From contig JARGSG010000189.1 in the NCBI GenBank assembly GCA_030374805.1, positions 1,116,001 to 1,180,000 of the forward strand: a stretch of 64,000 nt of DNA, given 5' to 3'. Shown piece after piece: positions 40,797 to 51,045 of the stretch. The DNA is from Gracilaria gracilis. Its lineage: Eukaryota > Rhodophyta > Florideophyceae > Gracilariales > Gracilariaceae. Under the pieces are notes generated by a model, which saw only the letters and a list, made by a program, of their open reading frames with translations, made no database searches and was not told where the DNA came from. A program made the position numbers and the translations under genes. Every line of letters starts with the position of its first letter. The first letter of the stretch is position 1.

Positions 40797-43700
40797 CTAA
40801 TCATCAAACCTCACTCGTCTACGCGCCTTTTTCCGCGGCCCCCCTTCGTCTCCCTCGCCTATATTGTCACGCGCTGCCGAACGTTTCGACAAGCGCGCTG
40901 CCTGTCGATGTTCCGCCATCCGCTTTCGAGTTGCCATCACCTGTCGTCTCACATCCACTCCATCAGCCTCCCACATCGGCCCATCCTCACTATACCAATC
41001 CTCTTCGCCATCTCCGTCCTCCGCGTTGCCCTGCATCAGCACAACCTCTTCCTCGAAAGGTTTCATCTCCGTCACCTTGGCCACCAACCCCACTTCCTGT
41101 CCGTTTCTCGCAAGTTGCGCCATGCTTCTAACAGATCTCATCTTCAGCAGGATGTTCCTCCGTTTCTGATGATCCTTTTCAGCCTTGGCTTCCGCCAGCC
41201 CAGCTGCGCTAGCTTCCTCCACCACGTTCACGCTGCTTTGTAGTTCCATTAGCATCGCCTCTTCGATCGATCCTCTCATAATCAGTCGCTCCACCACAAT
41301 GTCACCCACGCATCCGATTCGGTGTGCGCGACTGATGATTTGCATCTCTTGCGCCGAGTCCCACAACGGCTCCAGTAGAAACACGTATCTCACAAAGCTC
41401 AGATCCAGCCCCACAGCACCCAGTCTGGAGTTCATCAGCAGAATGCTCGCGTCCTCATTCTCGGCAAACACTTTGATTGCCTTGCGAGAATATTCTGTTT
41501 GTGACTTGCATCTTCGCACAAAGTCCCGATGTATCTCGTGGATTCCACACAATATCGATGTATGCATCCTTCAACCCCTCTGATTTCTTCAGATACAACT
41601 GAGCAACTTTCAAATGATCTGTGTGCTCACTATGTATGATTACCTTTGGTCGTACCATACGTGCTTCAGGGCGCCCTTCTTCCCACACTTCCACTCGAGG
41701 CAGCTCCTCAATCTTGTTCACGAGGTAACGCATCTTGGCGCTTTCAGTGTTGTCCCAATCCGGCCGCCAATCACTCGAAAAGATACTAGGTTGCATTTCG
41801 ATCAAGTCTTTAGGCTCTTCATTGTCTCCCATCTCGTAAGGATTCCGGCACCCTTGTACGGCACACGCTGTCCCTATCTCGCACAAGACATCCATCACAC
41901 AGCAGATGAGCACATGGTGTCACAAAGGGCAGATCTACTCCTTCTCGACACCGACTGCATTTTCCATTTCTTCTCGTCAATGCCTTTGCAATCTTCAACC
42001 AGTTTTCCGCTCACTATGTAACCAATGTATTGCGGCTCGCGAGGACCTCGATCTGGATTCTCCCGTTCAATCTGCATCATCGATCTGTTTTCGGCACGAA
42101 TCCTCTCAAACCACTCACGACGCCTCTTCAGGCCTTCCAAATAGTCCCGGTCAAGTCCGTCTTCTTCACCTGTCTCAACGTCAATTTGCTCTTCAAGAAT
42201 GGGGTCCCGGAAGCATTCGTCCTTGGCAACATGTGAGCGGTGGGTATACTTGTCACGTAGCAATAGAAGCATGTCTACCACATCGTTTCCATAGAACCTC
42301 ACATCCATCGAACCTCCAAAGCAACAAGCTTTCCGCAAGTTAGACACGAAAGAGTGGGCCGGTCCCTTGTTTCGTTTGTTCAACAACGACTGGCCATGGT
42401 CTTCATCAAACCAATCCGACGTTATCAGATTTCTCTTGCCCATCCTGATGAGCCCGTTGTAACTTTCCGCAGTATCCGCACTGAAGTTCAAAAAGATGTT
42501 ACGGACATGGCATTTAGCACGTAGAATCGACTTGTCCGCGCGGATCATAATAGATTCCAACACGCCTTGAAAGTCGGTCCAGACTCTCGGTCCTGTATCG
42601 CATATACGGGTCACGAATCCCCACCCGCCATGCATCTTTGTCAAGCCCATACGCCTCGTCTCGAATAAAGGTGAGCAAGGAGTACAGGTGATCAACATCT
42701 GTGCGAGGAGTGTATGGCGTAGGTGTTCCGGTCATGACCCATCTAATGTCAGTCTTGATCTTGTCACATCCAATAGCAAAATTGCTCACATGTGATGATG
42801 AAATACGATGTCCCTCATCAACAATAACTCTATAAAAGTGAACTTTCAACAATAGTGGCATTCCTTGACGAATCTCGTTATGCAAACTCGCAATAATGTC
42901 AAAAGGAACAATGATAATATCATAGTCCGCAGCCAGCTCTAAAGCAGTGTCAGGAAGATCATCATGTGAATGTACACGAAGAACTTTCAGCCCTTCCATC
43001 TCAACATGCAAGTCAATCTGGTCCATCCAATGTTCAGTGAGCATTGCAGGAACAATAACAAGAGTGGCTTTCGAAAGATATATCTGTTCAGTACCACTGC
43101 ATACCGGGAGAACGCCATGCCCTTTACCAGTTTGAAAGTAATTAGGACGTTGAATCCGTCTTTTGGGTGTGTCATTTTCTGGATTTGGTATGAGACGATC
43201 AATACGTGATCTAGACTTCCTTCTGGTATCAAGGGATTCATAACGCGAGGTATTCTGTTCAGTGTACGTGGTTACTTTGATACCTCCTGTGTCATGACAT
43301 GAATGTCTCGATTTGCAGGTGGTTTCGGTTCACGTCCCAGTGTTTTCAAAATATGAGACAAGGTGGTGATTGTTTTACCCAAACCCGGTTCATCGCACAG
43401 TAAACCACCCCGTGGCCGTTTTACACGCGGGAAAGAATCTAATTCATATATAGAACCATCAAAAAGATCTGCCACAACAACGGCATTCTGTAAACCATCC
43501 ACTTCAAAATCATGGATCAATGGCATAGCATCAGTGATATCCTCTTCTTCCATCTTTAACATACGATGGAGGGCAGATATTTGATGCGGATAAAGACATA
43601 ACTTCATACCAGGTATCACAGAAGCCAAAAATTTTCGAAGATAGGAATGAGTGGCACTCAACGTGGCATGATCCCTTGCAGGCAGCATGCAAGCTACGCG

Positions 43701-43986
43701 CAGAAGCACGTCGAATGGAAGGCGAAGTAAAGGAGAGTTTCCAGGCGGATTTGCCAGTTTTGGGCGGTTGAATTGTTGGTGCGTTTAAAGCAGCTCGGTG
43801 AAACAACCTTTGAAGTTGAAATTGTCTGCGATTAGTAGCCGTGGGATGAACATTTACGACCACATCCTTCAAACCCACACGGGGAATCAGCCGAATCACT
43901 GGCGTTGAAAACATGCCACAGAATAAAACGAAGAGAGTCGCAGCCCGATACAAGGCGATAAGGTCTGTAATCCGAGCGAGCAGCAT
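40797..43986 (-). CDS. F-box / RING / SNF2-family ATPase gene with several frame breaks
   Basis: The whole domain set of the plant At3g54460-type SNF2 protein is readable on the minus strand, but only by changing frame. It starts with ATG 43986 and NRRQFQLQRLFHRAAL. An F-box (LPFDVLLRVACMLP) leads into GMKLCLYPHQ and the Walker A segment CDEPGLGKTIT. Then come YLSKATLVIVP, VDEGHRI, WVMTGTPTPYTP, a RING (CSRC...TPCAHLLCDGC), KVIIHSEH, MNSRLGAVGLDLSF, SRAHRIG and a basic tail. Frame changes occur near 43730, 43280, 42570, 41961, 41890 and 41520. Those near 42570 and 41961 are fixed by one base in a T or A run, and no normal intron spans them. Between breaks there is no stop. It is either a young pseudogene or a stretch with sequence errors. 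Family members are chromatin remodellers with possible E3 activity. Confidence 0.75.
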
Positions 43987-46445
43987 AGAGAGTGACTTGG
44001 ACCTAGGGCGCTAAAAGCGTATAGCGAATGGTCAAGTGGTGAGGTCTGGTTTGTAATAACTGAAAGAAAGCAGCTGCTGCGGGCTGACGGATTGGGATTA
44101 GAGGAGTCAGAAGCAAATTGATACAGGTTTTGTGAGATGACAAATTTCTTGAAATCTCGAGCACTTCGGGGTGATATGACGGGCGGCTCTGCGTCAGGGG
44201 GGTTGAACAGTCGGAGTCGAAAAGTTTGCCAGCTTGTAGGGTTGGGCCATCTTGGCAGATGGCTCAGTGAGGAAGAAAGCAGGCGGAAGGTTGACGACGG
44301 AAGACTGAGGGAATGTATTGTTCTTGCTTCGACGGCACACTGTTTGACAAAGATGGAGAAGAGCCAACCAGCGTGGACATAGATAAGGCTGTCCCAGTGG
44401 GTCGAGCCGCACGAGCGTGGGATCACAGTTGTCTTTGTGAACGCCAACGACACGTAAAATATTACTCGACATCGCCATTGGAGCTGTCCACGTACTGATC
44501 GTGTACAGTGTGTTCTCGATTGGAAATTAATTGAAAATCCGCGCAGAAACTTAAGCTCAGTTCTTGAGCGTGAATAAAAGAGTTACCGAACCTTTTCTCC
44601 CCCCCTTGGCGCTACATGGGCGCAGTAGATAAGAGGGCTAAAAGGTTAGCCTTCTTACCCTGATAGTTCAATTAGTTCACCTTTAGTATTTCGTACAGAA
44701 TAGATACAGGGTTAGTAGATACTCCGGTAGCACTCGTTCGCTTTTTCTCCTTCTCCGATCCATTTACGGGTATGTTACGTTATATCAGCACGCAGCACAG
44801 AGCGTTCGGAATCGTTCGCAATATCATACGATTATAAAGACATCTGAACTGCAACAGTCATACCTTGTTCTATTGTGAGGCCTTTGTTTTCATATTCTCA
44901 TTGGCATCTTTGTGGAAGCCATTTCATTGTGACTTTTCTGCCCCTGTTTCAGTATTCTGAACACCCCCTTTCGATTCAGAGGCGCATGTGCCCTTGTTCT
45001 GCCTTTCAATTATTCACCAACTTCATGCAAATAGCTCGCCGTGTACAAGGGCCATTATGGAGCGTCGAACAAGTCTCTAGAGGTAAGATTGTCCTCCAAA
45101 ATGGTTTCGAGGTGGTGGATGGCCGGAAAGGGGCTCGAAAAGCATAATGCTGGCTCAATTTGCCACGACATATGTGCCTTCTTTACACTCCGCGAGATTG
45201 TACATGGAAGGAAACCCTGCTTATCGTGACTGCGGCATAAGAGTCAAGAAAGATGTCAATCATGTCTTATCCCGATGCCCGTTGGCCAGCGCAGCCTGTC
45301 GCAACGAGTTGGGATTGCGCTGGACAGTAAACCAAAGTCTTCGATAGCTATAATTGGGCCTTGGGCAGTTCCTGCCCTCCCTCGAGAGATATATATCTGT
45401 ATTGTAGTCATCTTGTCATCTCGGAATCAGAATCGCCTCACCATGGAGAAGTAGAAGGGCCATACAGAGACCGACAACACAAGTCGATGACGCCCCATAC
45501 CCTGCTGGAAGTGCAAGAAGGGCAGAAAGAATGCAACCAATGCCGCCCGGCGTGCTGTTCTACCGACAGCCAAAGAAAGAAAAGACAAGTCGTTGTTAGA
45601 TATGATTAAGGAATGGCCGTTACGGTTTTTGGCCTTCTTCAAGAGAGAGAACTATCTCTAGATAGACCTACTGCCGCCTCGAAATAGGGGCGGCTGACCA
45701 TAATAAAGGAGAAGAAGAAAGAATGCATCATGTCTTTCAGATAACCGCTGCAAGAAGCAATCAGAAGACAGGACCCGACTTGACATGCTCTTTGTGATGT
45801 AAATACTTCTCGGACAGAAGAAAATGTCATGCTTGCGACAATGGGATTGTAGAGATAGCACAGTGAGAACCCTTGGTAGAAGAGAAGCGTTCTCTACACT
45901 ACATGTCGTCATTGCACAGTCAGTTCCTGGTCAGTTCACTATTCACACTACTTTGTCTTGCAGAAGGAAGAGGGTTTGATTAGCTTTACGCTAGGTGGAT
46001 TTGCTTGCGTTTCTGGCATTAAGAACACGGTAGCATTCAGCTTGAACGGTTTTCCCCAGCCTTTCCACTTGGATCGAAACTGGGCTTAACTCGGACAAGG
46101 TTAATGGTATACACATGTATACGGTTAGGTACTATCCAGCAAGCAGAAGCAACCCCTCGCCAGTATCTTTTCCAGTGGTTAAAACTACATTTACTGGTCT
46201 TACTGCTAAGTACTTCGAGGAAGACGAGATGGGCAAAAAAGTTTAGATAAGTGTAACCCTTGGTAGGGTCAAACTTTGAAGCAGTGAAAGTGTTAATTCG
46301 TCAGCCCTATCATATTGCCGTAGTCAAGAATACGAGATTCATCGGCACATGCACAGTCTGGCAGCTTCCAAGAAGGGAACTTTAGATCTATTTCTATCGT
46401 TCTGCCTTCTACACGTAGTCGAAGCGCGGCCCTCAGGTTGCAAGC
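43987..46445. other. Gene-poor region with LINE 3' end copy 3
   Basis: 2.46 kb between the SNF2 gene head and the secreted protein gene tail. It contains the retroelement piece at 45130-45721. Nothing else is recognised; short frames near 44137-44500 overlap on both strands and look accidental. Confidence 0.45.
45130..45721 (+). mobile_element. 5'-truncated non-LTR retrotransposon 3' end, copy 3
   Basis: The zinc-knuckle end reads YRDCGIRVKKDVNHVLSRCP. After about 230 bases of unrelated or degraded sequence comes the same final helix (MIKEWPLRFLAFFKREN-like, 45602-45658). The 3' UTR hairpin GCCGCCTCGAAATAGGGGCGGC and a tail AATAAAGGAGAAGAAGAAAG follow. The first Cys of the knuckle is lost. 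It is closest to copy 1. Confidence 0.7.
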
Positions 46446-46850
46446 TTACATTTCTTCCATTTCCTCCTCACCTGAAGGCATGGGCAATTCCTCTGTGACC
46501 TGGTCGTCAACTTCGAAGTCCATACCTGGCGGGTGAGAACCACATTCATCGGGCTTCTCAGTGCAGTCGGTAACGACGGCAGATTCCCATTCAACTTCAT
46601 CTTCCGGTTTAGTCGGGACAGCTGTGCGTGCCTTGATTTCCGAACAAACTGGGACGTTGCAATACTTCCTCCAGCAGTGTTTGAATCCGCCACCTTCACG
46701 GCACCTCCATCCGCATTCAGTGATTTGATAGCAGCATTGCTGAGTCCTTTGCCAGCACTTGCCTGGTAGTTTAGCTTGATGAACAACGGCGGCGTTCGCA
46801 AGAGCAGCCAAGACGAGAACGAGCGCGAAAGTTACTTTGACGGGTATCAT
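46446..46850 (-). CDS. Small secreted cysteine-rich protein
   Basis: Single exon of 134 residues with ATG at 46850. The first about 21 residues form a clear signal peptide (MIPVKVTFALVLVLAALANA). The mature part has eight Cys within about 45 residues (one C-C pair; pattern C-x6-CC-x5-C-x3-C-x8-C-x4-C-x4-C), a spacer, two more Cys (DCTEKPDEC), and an acidic Glu-rich end. This suggests a compact disulfide-bonded domain in the cell wall or outside. I recognise no family. A defence, wall or signalling role would be guesswork. Confidence 0.65.
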   Translation of the reverse strand: MIPVKVTFALVLVLAALANAAVVHQAKLPGKCWQRTQQCCYQITECGWRCREGGGFKHCWRKYCNVPVCSEIKARTAVPTKPEDEVEWESAVVTDCTEKPDECGSHPPGMDFEVDDQVTEELPMPSGEEEMEEM

Positions 46851-49596
46851 TTGTGGGATTGTGTTGTGTTTGTGGATGTTTGATAATTGTGGTTAACGAA
46901 GGAGGCCGGGGACGAGCATGCCGGTCATCCTCGTCTCTTATTCGTTTTGTACATGTACACTACAACTGCGAGGTGGGGTGAAGTGCAGTAGGTGCTTGGG
47001 TGAGTTGCGGCCCTTTCCGGCGCCTTGAGTGTTGGGCAGCAACAGCTGACATGCTGCAAAGGATGTGCAATGGGCAAAGTACCAAGAAACAGATCGTGTT
47101 GATGGGCCTCGGTACTATTGTGCATTGGAATATAATGGGTGTGCAGGCAGACTGTGGTTTACGTTGTACAGCCTCACCACACAGCTTTGTTGACAATATA
47201 TTGTTTGCACCCACTACTTTTACCGATGGGCGCAGAGGTCTCCGGTTGCAGTATCGACGCTTGTTTCGATAGTGATACAGTTTGAGATAAACGACTCGGA
47301 GGAGGAACGTAAAGGTTGTAAGTACCCCATTGGTATGTCCGCACAAGGCTTTCAGTTCCTTTACTTTCCGCGAAACGCTCCAGAACCGATGACAGCACCT
47401 TGACTCAGCGCTCGCATTGAGTAACCCAGAAAGAACACCTTCACCACCATTAGGCACGAAAATCTTACGCTTCTGATATGTGAAAGAATAATTCTCGAAG
47501 TTAAGGGGTAACGCTACTCAACACTCAACAGTATCTTTGAACCGCAGTCGCTCTATGAGTTGAATGAACGGCAATCACTACGACGAAAAGAATGAAAGTG
47601 CGCACAGTTCAGCACGTGGGGGATCGCCAATGGAGAAGGAGCAAATGCTTGGACAGCTCATTCGCACATGTTGGGGATGAATCGGACGAAATGGGATTCC
47701 TATGTAAAGGTGGCTAACCGGCTAACCATTGATTGAATTGAAGCATGCTTTCTTCATCCGTTGGCGCGGAACATTAATCAAGGAGAATAGAACCTTTGGT
47801 TGTGACCGTGATAATGTATATTTGGCGTTGCTCAATTGCATCACGAGCCTAACGAAAACATGGGAGACGTGGATAAGCCAAGGTTGTGACACGGACGAGC
47901 GCCATTTGGGACGCAACGGCGGCTTGTGAGCTTGCCACGATGGTGCATGCTATTCCTGTGGACTAAAATTGTCGGGATAGAAGTTACATGAGGAAAATAA
48001 GTGCGGTTATCATGCCACTGATGCTCCCACCGTCATGTATTACTGTACTCGGCTTTGCGATCCATTTGACATTCGTGGCGCCATCAATGACAACGAAGGG
48101 GTCTGGTCGCAGTGTAATTGCAAAAGAGTGGGGAAGAGCCTCTAGAGAGATGCAAGTTCCATGAAGGCGACCCTAGTTGCAGGAATCACAAGACACCAAC
48201 TTTGGGGGCACTGTCGAGTTGAGGAGCGCTCTGCTTGGAAGCAACACAGCGGGTGAGGAAGAGGTGTGAGTGAAGAGCACACGGACTGTCCAAAAATAGT
48301 GCTGATTGGAACAAGATGTTCTCTGTAATGGGCTCATACGTTGCGATTTGCTTGATTGATTATTTGCTCTTAGTTGCTGTTCCACTCTCTGACGACAGTT
48401 GTATGGTTCCACCGGGACGGAGGTCTAGCGCGGCTCTGTGCTGCACAGATGGGACGTAGGCTTGTGGACTTGACAAATGGTGGCCCAGTATGTGTTCCCT
48501 ACTTTCATTCTGGAGAGCGGCCACTGACGTGAGGCGCAATTCAGCCATAATACAACCGTTTGTGCCATTCGACTGCAGCCTTCATGCTATGAAACGAAAA
48601 AGTGGCGAGTGGCCGAACGACGTGTTCATGCAAAGTTACAGATGCCAAAGTGATGTGAAGTTTTGGGTTTCCACGGTTTGCAAACTGGCGTGCGATCTGG
48701 ATTGATCGACAGGCGGAGGGTGTTTCACGCAACATGTGCACACGGACGTCGCTGTGAGAATGTTGCAAAAAAGAGATTGCGAGCTCGCTATCTACTACGA
48801 CCGAAAGGTAGATAGATACACTTCACTCCAAACAGGATACGTTTCACCGTGAGTCGTTATCAACAACGTGTCGCACGTGTGCCTTGAATACAGATCAACA
48901 TGTCAGAAAACGCTACAACCCGCCTTGAACTTGGTCGTACAGACATCTCCAAGACGCGCGGTGAACTTCGAAGCACATGTTGGACGTCCCTTGTAGGAAC
49001 GTCCAACGGTGGGAACGCCACCAACAAACCGCCGTTTTCGTGGAAACGAATGGCGCCGTCAACCGTGCACAGTGTGCACTGCACACAGCAGCTGTTTGGT
49101 TAATCGAGAGCAGCAGTGACGGCTTCCGCAGCGAAACGGCGTCCAAATTTGCCGACCAGCAGCATGAAGTTTCGAGAAAGTGCGTAAGCAAAGAAACGGT
49201 CATGCAGTGGGCCCCGTCCAGCTGTAAATGGGCGTTGTGCACCACATAGAGAATGACGTCATTAGCGTGCAGCCAACAGCGAGCTACGTAGACGCGCTCA
49301 CGTGTCAGCCACCGTCACAGCGCAGGCGCTTCGATAGCCTCCAAACATTTTATACACACCCAACTTGTCACACCAAGATTCGCAGTAGGCCCTCGTATCA
49401 TAGGTACAGTATCCTTGGTACATGCCCTGTTGGCAAAAGGGATCATAATGTGTAGTCGGAGCCGCGCTGCGGCGGCGATTTGCGTGGCACCAAGCGAGCA
49501 AAGAGTGGTCACTGCGCATACAATGGGATACACAAATTCGGTCTACTTTGGTTTTATACCGCAAGCAACAAAACTTTGATGTACACGCAAAAAAGG
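46851..49596. other. Large intergenic region
   Basis: 2.75 kb with no supported gene. A perfect 9-base inverted repeat (GTTGGACGT/ACGTCCAAC, 11-base loop) lies at 48979-49007. The left edge should hold the promoter of the secreted protein. Frames such as 46960-47457 on the minus strand lack any domain. Confidence 0.45.
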
Positions 49597-50949
49597 TCAT
49601 CCCGCTCTTTTCGCCCACACCATTCGGTAGAGTCGAACCACTGCGTGGTGCGACTGGTCGGCAAGACATCGACCTAGCACAGAGGTTTTAGATATCCTAG
49701 CCAATCTGCCAACCATTTCATTCCTCATCTTTTTAGACTCAATCCATCTAGTGAAAGTAATACAAGCGCTCCATCCCAAAGGCGGCAAGTCTCTTGCACC
49801 GTTGTTGACCACCACATGAACAAAAGAATCTAGAATCTGCTTGCAAAGGGGAGACGACGCCTTGAGATGTACGATTCGCTCGCATGCCATGTCCAAGGAG
49901 TCCACAAACTTGGAGAAAGAACGGTGTAGCACGGCCAGGGATTCACTGGCCGAAGCGAGTAGATGAACTCGGTTGCCGTTACTTCGCAGTCGTCGCTTCG
50001 CGGTCAACAGCAGCACGCGGTTCTCAGCTGTGCACATGTGTTGAAGCAGTTGTGAGATGGACATGTGCAGCGAGCTGCAGGTGGACTTCCACGCCTGAAT
50101 GTACGACATGCCCGCGACTTCAGTTGATGCGATGCATCGACTAGTCATCACATCTCGTTTGTTCAAAAATTGTTCCACGAGTGGAAACAATTTGGTCTGC
50201 ACACAACACATGATGAGATGCACAAAGTGCGAAAATCTGGAAAACCAGAGCTCGAAATCGGTGTTGAGGTTGCGAAGTGAGCGTGGAGAATCGGCAGAAC
50301 ATGTAGTATCCCTCATGAGACAAAGCAAGAACCTCATGTCATTGAGCTCGGCGCGAATGGCATTGGTGAACAAGACAATCACATTGAGCTGGTTGTTGTG
50401 ATAAGGCACCAAGTTCAAGTTCTTCCACATCTCGGACACCACATCCGGCAAGTCCGGGGCGCGAAAGCCCATGTGTGACCGACGCCTTTGGTCGGTACTA
50501 TGCGAAATGTCACTCACCATGTGAGAAACGGCACGGCGCTGTCTCCTGGCGCCTTTGCTGGTACTCCGCAATCGAGCAGCGGCCAGGGTAGAGGAGCGGG
50601 TGGAAAGCGGCGCCACCTTGCTGAAGTCGGATCGAACGCGCGCGGGACGCGGGCGGATGAGAGGGGCAGGCGACGGCGTGGAGCGCGTGAGATCACTACC
50701 CACGCTGGGCGGGGTGGGCGGCGGTACACGTAGCGTGGGCGGATCAGCTGTGAAGGACAGCGGGGTGGTGGGGGACGGAAGCGGCGGCGACGGACGTTGC
50801 TTGTCAAGCGGCAGCGAGAAGGGCTTGAGCGTGGTGAGAGTGGGAGGTGAAGGGGTCTGGGTCGAACGCGCGACGGAGGCGTTCGACGAAGGGGTGTGGA
50901 ACGACGTGGAAGTGACGCTGGTGGAAGAAGGAAGGGAAGGCGCGGCCAT
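49597..50949 (-). CDS. Divergent hemerythrin-like protein, paralog 3 (most eroded)
   Basis: Single exon of 450 residues from the ATG at 50949. The first about 160 residues are Ser/Pro/Thr/Arg-rich and probably disordered. From about 185 it aligns by eye with paralog 1. VLFTNAIRAELNDMRFLL matches LPHNALRCLVSSVFELL, but with Thr195 for the helix 1 His. DFELWFSRFSHFVHLIMCCVQTKLFPLVE matches DFEQLFTFLAEF...FDAEQKILFPEVE, but with Ile and Val for the His and Glu. SSLHMSISQLL keeps the helix 3 His (H295). With these ligands gone it is unlikely to bind a di-iron centre. The relation to the other two paralogs rests on these aligned blocks. Confidence 0.5.
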   Translation of the reverse strand: MAAPSLPSSTSVTSTSFHTPSSNASVARSTQTPSPPTLTTLKPFSLPLDKQRPSPPLPSPTTPLSFTADPPTLRVPPPTPPSVGSDLTRSTPSPAPLIRPRPARVRSDFSKVAPLSTRSSTLAAARLRSTSKGARRQRRAVSHMVSDISHSTDQRRRSHMGFRAPDLPDVVSEMWKNLNLVPYHNNQLNVIVLFTNAIRAELNDMRFLLCLMRDTTCSADSPRSLRNLNTDFELWFSRFSHFVHLIMCCVQTKLFPLVEQFLNKRDVMTSRCIASTEVAGMSYIQAWKSTCSSLHMSISQLLQHMCTAENRVLLLTAKRRLRSNGNRVHLLASASESLAVLHRSFSKFVDSLDMACERIVHLKASSPLCKQILDSFVHVVVNNGARDLPPLGWSACITFTRWIESKKMRNEMVGRLARISKTSVLGRCLADQSHHAVVRLYRMVWAKRAG

Positions 50950-50997
50950 GACGAATTGGCGAAGGGGGGCGAAGTGCACTGGGCTCCGAGCGAAACG

Positions 50998-51045
50998 GTC
51001 GGTGTCGGGGTGTCGGGGTGTCGGGGGTGTCGGGGGTTGTCGGAC
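50998..51045. repeat. G-rich minisatellite (GGTGTCGG units)
   Basis: Five or so imperfect GGTGTCGGG units in tandem. Four or more G runs on the plus strand could form a quadruplex just upstream of the paralog 3 start. Confidence 0.8.

Noticed and set aside
41900..42600. Programmed ribosomal frameshifting as an explanation for the broken SNF2 frame
   Set aside because: Six frame changes in one gene, in both directions and at ordinary short runs, do not fit a programmed event.
46960..47457. 165-codon minus-strand frame
   Set aside because: No ATG-led coding signature, no domain, and plus-strand frames of equal quality overlap it.
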